Source: Rubrivivax sp. (GTDB lineage: Bacteria; Pseudomonadota; Gammaproteobacteria; Burkholderiales; Burkholderiaceae_C). Taken from it: 64,000 nt of DNA. The translations under genes were made by a program, and so were the position numbers. Below, one piece after another: positions 18,219 through 27,913 of this stretch. The notes beneath the pieces are model-generated. The model made no database searches. It was not told the origin of the DNA and worked only from the letters and a program-made list of their open reading frames with translations. Positions within the stretch are counted from its first letter, which is position 1. Each line of letters starts with the position of its first letter. The stretch covers positions 34,323-98,322 of the forward strand of contig JAJTDM010000019.1 of assembly GCA_021300575.1 (NCBI GenBank), in the 5' to 3' direction.

Positions 18219-18977
18219 TCAGGCGCGCATCGCGCCCAGCAGGTCCTGCGAGCCGCTGATCAGCATGCGGGCGTCCGAGCCCACGGTCACGAAGCGGAAG
18301 CCGCGCTCGATGCGGGCCCGCGCCGCCTTCGGCCCGCCATTGTGGATGCCGGCCACGACGCCATGCGCCTGGGCCCGGGCCAGGATGTGCTCGAAAGCCT
18401 GCGCCGCCTTGGGCTCCACGTCGTCCATGGTCGGCTTGCAGCCCAGCGACAGCGACAGGTCCGACGGCCCGATGTAGATCGCGTCCAACCCCTCCACCGA
18501 CAGGATGGACTCCAGGTTGTCCAGGGCCTGCGCGGTCTCGATCATGGCAAAGCGCACGATGTGGTCGTTGGCGGCCTCGGGGTAGTCGGCGCCCAGCACC
18601 AGGCCGGCGCGCACCGGGCCGAAGCTGCGAGTGCCGCGCGGGGCGTACGACGTCCAGGCGACGAACTTCTGCGCCTCCTCGCGGGTGTTCACCATCGGAC
18701 AGATCAGGGCCTGCGCGCCGGCGTCCAGGCTCTTCATGATGATGCCGGGCTCCAGCCAGGGCACGCGCACCATGGGCAGCGTGTCGGTGGTGGAGATGGC
18801 CTGCAGCATGGTCACCATCCTCTGGTAGTCCACCACGCCATGCTGCAAGTCGATGGTCAGGCTGTCCCAGCCTTGGCGCGCCATCACCTCGGCCGAGAAG
18901 CTGTCGGGAATGGCGAGCCAGCCGTTGACCACGGCACGGTCTTGCTTCCACAGGGTGCGCAGGCGGTTTTCTTTCAT
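18219..18977 (-). CDS. HpcH/HpaI-family aldolase, probably keto-deoxyglucarate aldolase
   Basis: 252-residue class II aldolase (TIM barrel, divalent metal). Motifs: SLTIDLQHGVVDY, PMVRVPWLEPGIIMKSLDAGAQALICPMV, and IGPSDLSLSLG. The start is ATG 18977 (MKENRL) with AAGGA just upstream; a longer frame to 19076 has no homology. It follows gudD on the same strand by 83 bases. Family members cleave 5-keto-4-deoxyglucarate (GarL), 2-keto-3-deoxyrhamnonate or 4-hydroxy-2-oxoheptanedioate. The GudD/GarD context favours the GarL reaction, giving pyruvate and tartronate semialdehyde; the substrate itself is inferred. Confidence 0.85.
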   Translation of the reverse strand: MKENRLRTLWKQDRAVVNGWLAIPDSFSAEVMARQGWDSLTIDLQHGVVDYQRMVTMLQAISTTDTLPMVRVPWLEPGIIMKSLDAGAQALICPMVNTREEAQKFVAWTSYAPRGTRSFGPVRAGLVLGADYPEAANDHIVRFAMIETAQALDNLESILSVEGLDAIYIGPSDLSLSLGCKPTMDDVEPKAAQAFEHILARAQAHGVVAGIHNGGPKAARARIERGFRFVTVGSDARMLISGSQDLLGAMRA

Positions 18978-19060
18978 GGGGTGTCCTTGTGTGAGGGTCG
19001 TATGGGTGCGGGGTGCAGGGGTCGACAGGGAAAGTGGCGCGCGCAGCCCCGCTGGCAGAT

Positions 19061-20428
19061 TCAGCGGACCAGACAAGGCCGCTTGGGGTCGAAGCGCCAG
19101 CCGGGCATCAGGTGCTGCATCGACAGGGCGTCGTCGCGTGCGCCCAGGCCGTGCTGCAGGTACAGGGCATGGGCCTTGTCGACTTCGGCCATGTCCAGTT
19201 CGACACCCAGACCTGGTTTCTCGGGCACGCGCACCAGACCGCCCTCGATCTTCAGCGGCGCCTTCGTGAGGCGCTGGCCGTCCTGCCAGATCCAGTGCGT
19301 GTCGATGGCGGTGACGCGCCCCGGCGCCGCTGCGGCCACGTGCGTGAACATCGCCAGCGAGACATCGAAGTGGTTGTTGGAGTGCGAGCCCCAGGTCAGG
19401 CCGAAATCGCGGCAGGTCTGCGCCACGCGCACCGAGCCGGAGAGCGTCCAGAAGTGCGGGTCGGCCAGCGGAATGTCCACCGACTGCAGCACCAGCGAGT
19501 GCACCATCTGGCGCCAGTCGGTGGCCACCATGTTGGTGGCCGTGGGCAGACCGGTGGCGCGCTTGAATTCGGCCATCACCTCCCGGCCAGAGAAGCCCTC
19601 TTCGGCACCGCAGGGGTCTTCGGCGTAAGCCAGCACGCCGTGCAGGTCGCGCAGCAGCCGCACCGCGTCCTTGAGCAGCCAGCCGCCGTTCGGGTCCAGC
19701 GTGATGCGGGCCTGCGGAAAGCGCTCGTGCAAGGCCCGGATAGCCTCCACCTCGTCTTCACCCCGCAGCACCCCGCCCTTGAGCTTGAAATCGTTGAAGC
19801 CGTAGCGCGCGTGCGCGGCCTCGGCCTGGCGCACGATGGCCTGAGGTGTCAGCGCCTCTTCATGGCGCACCCGGCGCCAGCCGTCCGCCTCTTCAGGCTC
19901 ATCCGCCGGGGCCAGGTACGGCAGGTCGGTCTTCGTGCGGTCGCCCACGAAGAACAGGTAGCCCAGCATCTCCACCGCCTCGCGCTGTTGCCCCTCGCCC
20001 AGGAGGGCTGCCACCGGCACCCCCAGGTGCTGGCCCAGCAGGTCCAGCAGGGCCGACTCCAGCGCCGCGCAGGCGTGGATGGTGGTGCGCAGGTCAAAGG
20101 TCTGCTGCCCGCGACCGCCGGAGTCCCGGTCTGCAAAGTGCTCGCGCACGCTGCGCAGCACGGCCTGCCACCGCCCGATGGGCTGCCCGACCACCAGCTC
20201 CGCAGCATCGTTGAGCGTCTGCTCGATCTTCTGCCCGCCCGGCACCTCGCCAATGCCGGTGCGGCCCTCGCTGTCGGTGAGGATGAGCAGGTTGCGGGTG
20301 AAGAACGGGGCGTGGGCGCCCGACAGGTTCAACAGCATCCCGTCGCGGCCCGCCACGGGGACGGCACGCAGGGCCACCACCACCGGAGTGGCGCGGGCGG
20401 GAGGATGCGGGTCAACGGCGGGCGACAT
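19061..20428 (-). CDS. gudD: Glucarate dehydratase
   Basis: 455-residue enolase-superfamily enzyme that dehydrates D-glucarate to 5-keto-4-deoxyglucarate. Catalytic signatures are present: the KxK pair in FKLKGG, metal ligands in LDPNGGW, AEDPCG and TNMVATDW, and the His-containing GSHSNNHFD near the C-terminal barrel end. Length matches E. coli GudD (about 446). It is divergent from udh across 130 bases and is followed by the aldolase gene, so dehydration and cleavage are co-transcribed. High confidence in specificity because the motif set is that of GudD and not of mandelate racemase relatives. Confidence 0.93.
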   Translation of the reverse strand: MSPAVDPHPPARATPVVVALRAVPVAGRDGMLLNLSGAHAPFFTRNLLILTDSEGRTGIGEVPGGQKIEQTLNDAAELVVGQPIGRWQAVLRSVREHFADRDSGGRGQQTFDLRTTIHACAALESALLDLLGQHLGVPVAALLGEGQQREAVEMLGYLFFVGDRTKTDLPYLAPADEPEEADGWRRVRHEEALTPQAIVRQAEAAHARYGFNDFKLKGGVLRGEDEVEAIRALHERFPQARITLDPNGGWLLKDAVRLLRDLHGVLAYAEDPCGAEEGFSGREVMAEFKRATGLPTATNMVATDWRQMVHSLVLQSVDIPLADPHFWTLSGSVRVAQTCRDFGLTWGSHSNNHFDVSLAMFTHVAAAAPGRVTAIDTHWIWQDGQRLTKAPLKIEGGLVRVPEKPGLGVELDMAEVDKAHALYLQHGLGARDDALSMQHLMPGWRFDPKRPCLVR

Positions 20429-20558
20429 CCTCGAATCCTAAGGCCCAGACTGCGGCCTCCAGGCGGGTCCAGGCACGAACGGCGCCCCGGGACTTTCCCT
20501 CTCATGGCGCAAGCCACATCCGCAGTACCCTCGCACCCGCATTTCAAGTCCACGCCCC

Positions 20559-21278
20559 ATGACCGATACCGCCGCCGCCACCACACTGCGCTTTTCCCGC
20601 CTGCTGCTGACGGGCGCTGCGGGCGGCCTGGGCCGGGTGCTGCGTCCGCGCTTGAAGGCGTGCTGCGACGTGCTGCGCGTCAGCGACATCGCCGACCTGG
20701 GCGATGCGGCGCCGGGCGAGGAGGTGCAGCCCTGCACGCTGGAGGACAAGGCCGGCGTGATCGCGTTGCTGGAGGGCGTGCAGGCAGGCGCGAAGCGCAT
20801 CGTCTTCGCCAGTTCCAACCACGTCACGGGCTTTCGGCGCCAGGACGAGACCATCTCGCCGCGCGAACCGGTGCGCCCCGACGGCTACTACGGCCTGAGC
20901 AAGGCCTTCGGCGAGAACCTGGCGCAGTTCTACTTCGACCGCTGGGGCATCGAGACGGTGAGCCTGCGCATCGGGTCGTCCTTTCCCGAGCCCCGTGACC
21001 GCCGCATGCTCGCCACCTGGCTGAGCTACGACGACCTGGAGCGGCTGGTGGTTTCTGCACTGACCGCGCCGGCCGTGGGCCACACGGTGATCTACGGCAT
21101 GAGCGACAACCGCCTGACCTGGTGGGACAACACCTCCGCCCGCCATGTCGGCTTTCGCCCACAGGACTCCTCGGAGCCCTTCCGCGCCGCCGTGGAGGCG
21201 CGCCAGCAGCACATCGACTTGAGCGACCCCGCGGCCCATTGCCAAGGCGGCGGCTTCGTCAAGATGGGGCCGTTCTGA
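20559..21278 (+). CDS. udh: Uronate dehydrogenase-like SDR with an internal deletion
   Basis: 239 residues. An extended short-chain dehydrogenase resembling uronate dehydrogenase, which oxidises galacturonate/glucuronate to the aldarolactone with NAD. Present: the Rossmann glycine motif (TGAAGGLGRVLR), VFASSNHVTGF, the catalytic YGLSK, and WWDN near the C-terminus. Missing: about 33 residues between ALLEGV and AKRIVFASSNH, where family members carry the IVHLGG strand-loop and the following helix. The frame is kept. The protein is therefore about 26 residues shorter than Agrobacterium Udh (265) and has lost NAD/substrate-contacting structure; activity is doubtful. First gene of the plus-strand aldarate operon. 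Confidence 0.8.
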   Translation: MTDTAAATTLRFSRLLLTGAAGGLGRVLRPRLKACCDVLRVSDIADLGDAAPGEEVQPCTLEDKAGVIALLEGVQAGAKRIVFASSNHVTGFRRQDETISPREPVRPDGYYGLSKAFGENLAQFYFDRWGIETVSLRIGSSFPEPRDRRMLATWLSYDDLERLVVSALTAPAVGHTVIYGMSDNRLTWWDNTSARHVGFRPQDSSEPFRAAVEARQQHIDLSDPAAHCQGGGFVKMGPF

Positions 21279-21302
21279 AGCTGAGCACAGGGGCCTTGCA
21301 GG

Positions 21303-22337
21303 ATGGATGCGTCAAGCCGAAAGTCGAATGTGGAGTCTTCAACACTGGCCGGGGCTTCAGCTCAGGCCTTGCAAATGCGCCAGGGCCCCTTGAGCCTGCG
21401 CTACCCCGACCCCGCCATCGAGGTGCTGGACCCGGCTTTCCTGCCGCTGCGGCTGTTCAGCAGCTCGGTGGAGCAACTCGCCACCGGCATGCACTGGTCC
21501 GAAGGGCCGGTGTGGTTTGGCGACGGACGCTACCTGCTGGTGTCGGACATCCCGAACAACCGCATCCTGCGCTGGGACGAGTGTTCTGGCGCGGTGAGCG
21601 TGTTCCGCCAGCCCTCGAACCATGCCAACGGGCATGCGCGAGACCTGCAAGGCCGGCTGGTGAGTTGCGAGCACCTGACGCGGCGCATCACCCGCACGGA
21701 ATACGACGGCTCGATCACGGTGCTGGCCGATCGCTTCGAAGGCCGGCGGCTGAACTCGCCCAATGACATCGTCTGCGCCAGCGACGGCGCGCTGTGGTTC
21801 ACCGACCCGCCGTTCGGCATCCACGGCTTCTGGGAAGGCGAACCGGCCGAGCCCGAACTGCCCTTCCAGGGCGTGTTCAGGCTGGATCCCGCCACCGGCC
21901 GGCTCCAGGCGTTGCTGACGGACCTGGCCGGCCCCAACGGCCTGGCCTTCTCGCCCGACGGCTCGGTGCTGTACGTGGTGGAAAGCCGTGCCAGGCCGCA
22001 CCGGCTGATCTGGGGCTACGACGTGGGGGCGGACGGCGCCGTGTCGAACAAGCGCCTGGTCGTGGATGCGCAGGGCCCGGGGGCGCTCGATGGCTTTGCC
22101 GTCGACGTGAAGGGCCACCTGTGGTGCGGCTGGGGCAGCGATGGCTCCATCGGTGCAGACCCCGTGGGCCTGGACGGCGTGCGCGTGTTCACCCCCCAGG
22201 GCCAGGCTATCGCCCACATCCACCTGCCCGAGCGCTGCGCCAACGTGTGCTTTGGCGGGCGGCATCGCAACCGGCTGTTCATGGCCGCCAGCCACAGCCT
22301 GTATGCGCTGCACGTGAATGTGCAGGGGGCGGCTTGA
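21303..22337 (+). CDS. SMP-30/gluconolactonase-family lactonase
   Basis: 344-residue six-bladed beta-propeller of the SMP-30/regucalcin family. Metal-site motifs are visible: [18 protein letters not shown] (metal Glu), [23 protein letters not shown] (Asn and downstream Asp) and [15 protein letters not shown]. The gene sits between udh and garD, with its stop overlapping the TTG start of garD. The natural role would be hydrolysis of the aldarolactone made by Udh to open-chain aldarate; that specificity is inferred. An in-frame ATG at 21375 would remove a poorly conserved N-terminal extension and is an alternative start. Confidence 0.88.
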   Translation: MDASSRKSNVESSTLAGASAQALQMRQGPLSLRYPDPAIEVLDPAFLPLRLFSSSVEQLATGMHWSEGPVWFGDGRYLLVSDIPNNRILRWDECSGAVSVFRQPSNHANGHARDLQGRLVSCEHLTRRITRTEYDGSITVLADRFEGRRLNSPNDIVCASDGALWFTDPPFGIHGFWEGEPAEPELPFQGVFRLDPATGRLQALLTDLAGPNGLAFSPDGSVLYVVESRARPHRLIWGYDVGADGAVSNKRLVVDAQGPGALDGFAVDVKGHLWCGWGSDGSIGADPVGLDGVRVFTPQGQAIAHIHLPERCANVCFGGRHRNRLFMAASHSLYALHVNVQGAA

Positions 22338-23953
22338 CCTCGGCATCGCCCGTGCTGGTGCGCATGCACCCGGCCAACAACGTGGCCATCGTCGGCAACG
22401 AAGGCGGCCTGCCGGCCGGCACCTTGCTGGCGGAACCGGCAACCGGGCTGGCACTGCGCGAACGGGTGCCACAGGCGCACAAGGTGGCGCTGGTAGACAT
22501 TCCCGAAGGCGGCGCGGTCACGCGCTACGGCGTGACCATCGGCCACGCGCTGCGCGATCTGCCCGCCGGCAGCTGGGTGCACGAGCGGGTGCTGCGCATG
22601 CCGCCGGCGCGCGGGCTGGACGGGCTGCCGATGGGGCTTGGCGCCAGCACTGAGGCGTCGACAGTCGAGCCGTTGCAGGGCTACACCTTTCAGGGCTACC
22701 GCAATCCGGATGGGTCGGTAGGAACACGCAACCTGCTGGCCATCACCACCACGGTGCAGTGCGTGGCCGGGGTGCTGGACGTGGCCGTGGAGCGCATCCG
22801 CCGTGAACTGCTGCCCAGGTATCCCCACGTGGACGGCGTGGTGGCCCTGGAGCACGCCTACGGCTGCGGCGTGGCCATCGATGCGCCGGAAGCGGTGATT
22901 CCCATTCGCACCCTGCGGCACCTGGCGCTCAACCCCAACTTCGGCGGCGAGGTGATGGTGGTAAGCCTGGGCTGCGAGAAGCTGCAGCCGGAGCGGCTGC
23001 TGCCGCCGGGCAGTCTGCCCTTGCGGGTGCTGAACGCTGACACCGTTGCAGCTGACGACCCAGCGCGACCAGGCGCCGGCACGCCGGAGGCTCCCTACTC
23101 CCACGTTTGCCTGCAAGACGCGCAGCATGTGGGCTTCGGCTCGATGCTCAACGCCATCCTGGCCACCGCCGAACAGCACCTGCAGCGCCTCAACGCGCGC
23201 CAGCGCGAGACCGTGCCGGCCGGCGAGCTGGTGGTGGGCGTGCAGTGCGGCGGCAGCGATGCCTTCAGCGGCGTGACCGCCAACCCGGCCGTGGGCGTGT
23301 GCGCCGACCTGCTGGTGCGCGCCGGCGCCACCGTGATGTTCTCTGAAACCACCGAGGTGCGAGACGCGGTGGAAACGCTCACCGCGCGCTGCGCGAGCGC
23401 CGAGGTGGCGCAGAAGATGGTGGCCGAGATGGCCTGGTACGACGCCTACCTGCAGCGCGGCCAAGTGGACCGCAGCGCCAACACCACGCCAGGCAACAAG
23501 GCCGGGGGATTGTCGAACATCGTGGAAAAGGCCATGGGCTCTGTCATCAAGAGCGGCTCCATGCCGATCTCGGCCGTGCTCTCGCCCGGCGAGCGCGCCA
23601 CGAACCGGGGTCTGATCTATGCCGCCACCCCGGCCAGCGACTTCATCTGCGGCACGCTGCAGCTGGCCGCCGGCATGAATGTGCACGTCTTCACCACCGG
23701 CCGCGGCACGCCCTACGGTCTGGCCGAGTGCCCGGTGGTCAAGGTGGCCACCCGCACCGAGCTAGCGCAGCGCTGGCACGACCTGATGGACCTGAACGCC
23801 GGTGCCGTGGCCGATGGACAATGCAGCGTGGAGGTTATGGGGTGGCGCCTGTTCCATCTGCTGCTGGAAGTGGCCAGCGGGCGCCGAACCTGGGCGGAGA
23901 CGCATCGGATTCACAATCAGCTTGTTTTGTTCAATCCTGCTCCAGTGACCTGA
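22334..23953 (+). CDS. garD: Galactarate dehydratase
   Basis: 539 residues, UxaA/GarD family, iron-dependent dehydratase turning galactarate into 5-keto-4-deoxyglucarate. N-terminal SAF-like domain ([17 protein letters not shown]), then the two-domain dehydratase: [60 protein letters not shown], ending FNPAPVT as in E. coli GarD. I chose TTG 22334, which overlaps the previous stop as TTGA, because the homology begins at once; ATG 22364 would cut into VRMHPANNV. Together with GudD it allows both aldarates to enter the same route. Confidence 0.93.
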   Translation: MTSASPVLVRMHPANNVAIVGNEGGLPAGTLLAEPATGLALRERVPQAHKVALVDIPEGGAVTRYGVTIGHALRDLPAGSWVHERVLRMPPARGLDGLPMGLGASTEASTVEPLQGYTFQGYRNPDGSVGTRNLLAITTTVQCVAGVLDVAVERIRRELLPRYPHVDGVVALEHAYGCGVAIDAPEAVIPIRTLRHLALNPNFGGEVMVVSLGCEKLQPERLLPPGSLPLRVLNADTVAADDPARPGAGTPEAPYSHVCLQDAQHVGFGSMLNAILATAEQHLQRLNARQRETVPAGELVVGVQCGGSDAFSGVTANPAVGVCADLLVRAGATVMFSETTEVRDAVETLTARCASAEVAQKMVAEMAWYDAYLQRGQVDRSANTTPGNKAGGLSNIVEKAMGSVIKSGSMPISAVLSPGERATNRGLIYAATPASDFICGTLQLAAGMNVHVFTTGRGTPYGLAECPVVKVATRTELAQRWHDLMDLNAGAVADGQCSVEVMGWRLFHLLLEVASGRRTWAETHRIHNQLVLFNPAPVT

Positions 23954-24038
23954 AACCTTGTTGGTACTTGGCCGACCCTGAGACGGCATCCCGGCACCAT
24001 CTCGGGCACCTTGCCGCTAACATCAGAGCCTTCATCAC

Positions 24039-24599
24039 ATGGCCGAAAACAACGACGCCCTCATGCTACGGCTGGCCAGCCATGTCAGCCTGTTCTATGG
24101 CATGCCCCGCACGGCGCTCATTCGGCTGCTCGCGCGAGCCGAACGCGCCACCAAACCCCCCCAAGGCCTGTTCTTCGATGAAGGGGAAATGGGGACATCG
24201 TTCTACGTGCTGGTGATGGGCCAGGTGATAGTGGAAAAGCGCTCCAAGGGCCACTGGGTGGAATTGAGCCAGCTGAAACCCGGTGACACCTTTGGCGAGA
24301 TGTCGCTGCTCGACGAGAAGTACCGGTCTGCCCGGGTGCGCGCCCTGGCGCCTTCGCTGTGCCTGTGGTTCAAGGACAAGGGCCTGGAGGATTCGCCCGA
24401 CATCCAGGCTGTGATCTTCAAGAACATGGCGCGGATGTTGTCCAAGCGCCTGAAGGCGACCAGCGTGGAAGTTGCCGACTTCAAGGCTGAGAAAATCACT
24501 GCTGCTGCCGAAGCGGCCTCACCGGCCCAGAAGCCAGCAGACGCGGGGTCGGGCTTCATGTCACGCGGCGACGAGCGGGCGCACCTGAAGACAACTTAG
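24039..24599 (+). CDS. Cyclic nucleotide-binding domain protein
   Basis: 186 residues with one cNMP-binding (CAP_ED) beta-roll at about 20-135: EGEMGTSFYVLVMGQVIVEK and LKPGDTFGEMSLLDEKYRSARVRA, the last covering the phosphate-binding cassette. There is no helix-turn-helix after it; the C-terminus is Ala/Lys-rich and probably disordered. So it looks like a stand-alone sensor and not a Crp-type regulator. It follows garD by 85 bases and is convergent with xdhC. The Arg of the cassette is in SARVRA, but I cannot tell whether it binds cAMP or c-di-GMP. Confidence 0.8.
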   Translation: MAENNDALMLRLASHVSLFYGMPRTALIRLLARAERATKPPQGLFFDEGEMGTSFYVLVMGQVIVEKRSKGHWVELSQLKPGDTFGEMSLLDEKYRSARVRALAPSLCLWFKDKGLEDSPDIQAVIFKNMARMLSKRLKATSVEVADFKAEKITAAAEAASPAQKPADAGSGFMSRGDERAHLKTT

Positions 24600-24684
24600 T
24601 TCATGCAGGGCGCCCCGGCTTCGTCCCGGCGGCCTACCCTGTCGCGCTCCGCTCGCGTCACGGCAGCAAACGCGCCCTCCGGCC

Positions 24685-25530
24685 TCAGCCCGGGCTCTGC
24701 GCCTCGTGATTTGACAACTGCAGCAGCTGCGCGGCCACTGCCACGGCGATGGCCTCCGGTTCCTTGCCCGCGATGCCAGTGATGCCGATGGGGCAGGTGA
24801 CCTGCGCACACTCCTGAGCGGAAAAACCGCGCTCCCGCAGCCGGTGGCCGAAGGTGGCCCACTTGGTCTTGCTGCCGATCAGGCCGATGAAGGGCAGATC
24901 GCCGTGCAGTCTCTGGCGCTTCAGGCAGGCCTGCACAACGTCCAGGTCTTCAGCATGGCTGAAGCTCATGATCAATACCCGGCTGCCAGGCGCCAGGTCG
25001 GCCACCGCGGCCTGCACGGGGTCGGAGTGTTCACAATGCACGTGCCCCGGCACCTCGGGCGGGAAGATCTCGTCGCGGCTGTCCACCCAGCGCACGTCGA
25101 ACGGCAGCGTGGCGAGGATGCGTACCAGCGCCTTGCCGACATGACCGCCACCGAAAAGCGCCACGGGGGTACCTCGGGGGCGCAACCGCTGAACCAGCCC
25201 TGTGTCCAGCGGCCCCTGCAAACGTTCGAACCCGAGCTCGACCACGCCACCGCAACATTGCCCAAGGCTTGGGCCCAGCGCGAAGCGACGGGTGAAGGGG
25301 CCGTCGACGGCATCGTCCTTCAGGTACTGCCGCGCCAGCGCGATGGCGGAAAACTCCAGATGTCCGCCGCCTAGTGTGTTGATCACCATGTCGTCCAGCA
25401 CGGCCATCCAGGCGCCCTCCTCCCGAGGCGCCGAGCCCTGCACCTGCCGGACCGTCACCAGAACGGCCACGCCGCCGCCAGGCCTGCAGGCCAATGCCTG
25501 CTCCAGGGCCTGCAGCGCGAGCGGTGTCAC
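24685..25530 (-). CDS. xdhC: Xanthine dehydrogenase accessory protein XdhC
   Basis: 281 residues. XdhC binds molybdenum cofactor, promotes its sulfuration and inserts it into XdhB. The N-terminal XdhC/CoxI domain has SAPREEGAWMAV and GGGHLEFSAI; the conserved Cys pair is in LGQCCGG. A C-terminal Rossmann-like domain has VALFGGGHVGKALV and FIGLIGSKTKW. Its start overlaps the xdhB stop by four bases (25527-25530), so it is coupled to set 2. It is the only xdhC in the window. Confidence 0.93.
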   Translation of the reverse strand: MTPLALQALEQALACRPGGGVAVLVTVRQVQGSAPREEGAWMAVLDDMVINTLGGGHLEFSAIALARQYLKDDAVDGPFTRRFALGPSLGQCCGGVVELGFERLQGPLDTGLVQRLRPRGTPVALFGGGHVGKALVRILATLPFDVRWVDSRDEIFPPEVPGHVHCEHSDPVQAAVADLAPGSRVLIMSFSHAEDLDVVQACLKRQRLHGDLPFIGLIGSKTKWATFGHRLRERGFSAQECAQVTCPIGITGIAGKEPEAIAVAVAAQLLQLSNHEAQSPG

Positions 25531-27896
25531 GCCCGTGCGGCGCGCAACTGCTCCACGGCCAGCAGGATGCGCTCAGGCGTGGCCGGTGCATCCATGCTCA
25601 GCACCTGCTCAGCGCCCGCCGTGGCGGCCGCGGCATCGCGCAACGCAAAGTAGGCCGACAGCGCCAACATCAGCGGCGGCTCGCCCACCGCCTTGCTGCG
25701 GTAGGGCGTGGGCTTGACGTTCTGGCCGTCGAAGAGGCTGACCTTGAAGTGCTCGGGCACGTCACCCGCCACCGGGATCTTGTAGGTGCTGGGGCCGTGC
25801 GTGAGCAGCTTGCCCTTCTTGTCCCAGATGCACTCTTCCATCGTCAGCCAGCCCATGCCCTGGATGTAGGCGCCTTCGACCTGGCCGCGGTCAATCGCCG
25901 GGTTGATGCTGCGGCCCACGTCGTGCACGATGTCCACGGCCTTGAGCCACCACTCGCCCGTGAGCGTGTCGATCTCCATCTCGGAGACGGCCGCGCCGTA
26001 GCAGAAGTAGTAGAACGCCCGGCCCTTCAAGGTCTGGAAGTCGTAGGCGATGTCGGGCGTCATGTAGAAGCCCGTCACGCCCAGGCCCACGCGGTCCAGC
26101 CAGGCCTGCTTGATCAGGGCCTGCCAGGTGACAGCCTTGCCACCGCCCAGCGCCTGCCCACCCTGGAACACGACGTCCGCCGCCGGGCAACCCAGCATGC
26201 GGGCCACCACGGCTGACAGGCGTTCGCGCAACTGGTCGCACGCGTTGTTGATGGCCGCGCCGTTGATGTCGGCGCCGCTGGAGGCCGCCGTGGCCGAGGC
26301 GTTGGGCACCTTCTGCGTGTCGGTGGCTGTCACCCGCACCAGGCTCACGGGGATGCCCAGGCCGTCGGCCGCCACCTGGGCCATCTTGGTGTTCAGGCCC
26401 TGGCCCATCTCGGTGCCGCCGTGGTTCACGCTGACCGAGCCGTCCTGGTAGATGTTCACCAGTGCTGCGCCCTGGTTGAGCATGGTGGCCGTGAACGAGA
26501 TGCCGAATTTCAGCGGCACCAGGGCCAGACCCCGCTTGCGGTAGGTGTGCCGGGCATTGAAGGCCTTGACGGCTTCGCGGCGTGCGCGGTAGCCGGACTC
26601 TGCCTCCAGCTGCGCCATCAGCTTGTCGCCGATCCAGTCCTCGATCACCTGCCCGTACTGCGTGGTCATCGAACCGGGGTCGCCTGAAGCTGCCGGGTCG
26701 CGGTAGAGGTTGGCCAGGCGCACGTCCAGCGGATCCTTGCCCAGGCGGTTGGCGATCTGTTCGATCACGGTCTCGATGCCGAACATGCCCTGCGGCCCGC
26801 CAAAGCCACGGAAGGCCGTGGCGCTCTGCATGTTCGTCTTGCAACGGTGGCTGACGATCTTCAGGTTCGGCAGGTGGTAGAGGTTATCGATGTGCAGCAC
26901 TGCGCGGTCGTTCACCGGGCCGGAGAAGTCGGTGCTGTAGCCGCAGCGCGAAGCCAGCACGAAATCCACCCCCAGGATGCGGCCGGCATCATCGAAGCCC
27001 ACCTCGTAGTCCAGGCGGAAGTCATGCCGCTTGCCCGTGATCATCATGTCGTCGTCACGGTTCACGCGCAGCTTCACGGGCCGCTTGAGCTTGAAGGCGG
27101 CCAGCGCGGCCGACTGCGAGAAGATGCTGGCGTTGCCTTCCTTGCCGCCAAAGCCGCCGCCCATGCGGCGGCAGATCACTTCCACGTCCTTGGTGCTCAG
27201 GTTCAGCGCGGCAGCGGCCTCGCGCTGGTTGCCGTCCGGGTGCTGGGTGGAGACGTACAAGGTCAGCTGTCCGTCCTCACGCGGCACCGCGTAGGTGATC
27301 TGCCCCTCGAGGTAGAACTGCTCCTGCTGGCCACAATGCGTGCGCCCCTGCAGGCGGTGCGGCGCGGCGGCAATGGCTGCGTCCGCATCGCCACGCGTGA
27401 TGCCCTTGGGGGGCATGACGAAGCTGCCCTGGGCCATGGCCTCGTCGATGGTCAGGATGGCCGGCAACTCCTTGACCTGCACCTTCGCCTTCTTCGCTGC
27501 CTCGCGGGCGTACAGCATGTCGCGCGCCACCACCACGGCCACCGCCTGGCCCAGGAACTCCACCTTGCCGGCGGCGAGGAAGGGATCGTCGTGGACGATG
27601 GGGCCGCAGTTGTTCTCGCCCGGGATGTCCCGCGCCGTGAACACCGCCACCACCCCGTGCTCGGCCAGCAGGGCCTGGCGGTCGATGCCTTCACCGATCA
27701 GCTCGCCATGGGCCACGGGCGACAGCACCAGCGCTGCGTACAGCGTGCCGCGCAGTTCGGGCAGGTCGTCGGTGTAGACGGCCTCGCCGGTGACGTGCAG
27801 CACGGCCGACTCGTGCGTGAGTCCCCGCCCCTGGGCGCCCGGCCGGGCGTCGCCCTGGGCAGGCAGGAGTTCCTTCAGCGTGGTAGGCGCGTTCAT
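25527..27896 (-). CDS. xdhB: Xanthine dehydrogenase molybdenum subunit, set 2
   Basis: 789 residues. Same family as the set 1 protein, with the substrate/cofactor motifs kept: GQQEQFYLEGQ, MGGGFGGKEG, TAFRGFGGPQGM and KAVGEPP. Length is close to the usual XdhB (about 780). Start ATG 27896 has AAGGAG a few bases upstream. The gene is in the order xdhA-xdhB-xdhC on the minus strand, downstream of puuD and uraH. Both sets keep the purine-binding Glu/Arg residues, so I cannot assign a different substrate to either from the sequence. Confidence 0.94.
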   Translation of the reverse strand: MNAPTTLKELLPAQGDARPGAQGRGLTHESAVLHVTGEAVYTDDLPELRGTLYAALVLSPVAHGELIGEGIDRQALLAEHGVVAVFTARDIPGENNCGPIVHDDPFLAAGKVEFLGQAVAVVVARDMLYAREAAKKAKVQVKELPAILTIDEAMAQGSFVMPPKGITRGDADAAIAAAPHRLQGRTHCGQQEQFYLEGQITYAVPREDGQLTLYVSTQHPDGNQREAAAALNLSTKDVEVICRRMGGGFGGKEGNASIFSQSAALAAFKLKRPVKLRVNRDDDMMITGKRHDFRLDYEVGFDDAGRILGVDFVLASRCGYSTDFSGPVNDRAVLHIDNLYHLPNLKIVSHRCKTNMQSATAFRGFGGPQGMFGIETVIEQIANRLGKDPLDVRLANLYRDPAASGDPGSMTTQYGQVIEDWIGDKLMAQLEAESGYRARREAVKAFNARHTYRKRGLALVPLKFGISFTATMLNQGAALVNIYQDGSVSVNHGGTEMGQGLNTKMAQVAADGLGIPVSLVRVTATDTQKVPNASATAASSGADINGAAINNACDQLRERLSAVVARMLGCPAADVVFQGGQALGGGKAVTWQALIKQAWLDRVGLGVTGFYMTPDIAYDFQTLKGRAFYYFCYGAAVSEMEIDTLTGEWWLKAVDIVHDVGRSINPAIDRGQVEGAYIQGMGWLTMEECIWDKKGKLLTHGPSTYKIPVAGDVPEHFKVSLFDGQNVKPTPYRSKAVGEPPLMLALSAYFALRDAAAATAGAEQVLSMDAPATPERILLAVEQLRAARA

Positions 27897-27913
27897 GGGG
27901 GTCTCCTTGCCGA

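Noticed and set aside
22016..23686. Minus-strand open frame of 556 codons opposite garD
   Set aside because: His/Gly/Arg-rich shadow; garD is recognisable end to end on the plus strand.
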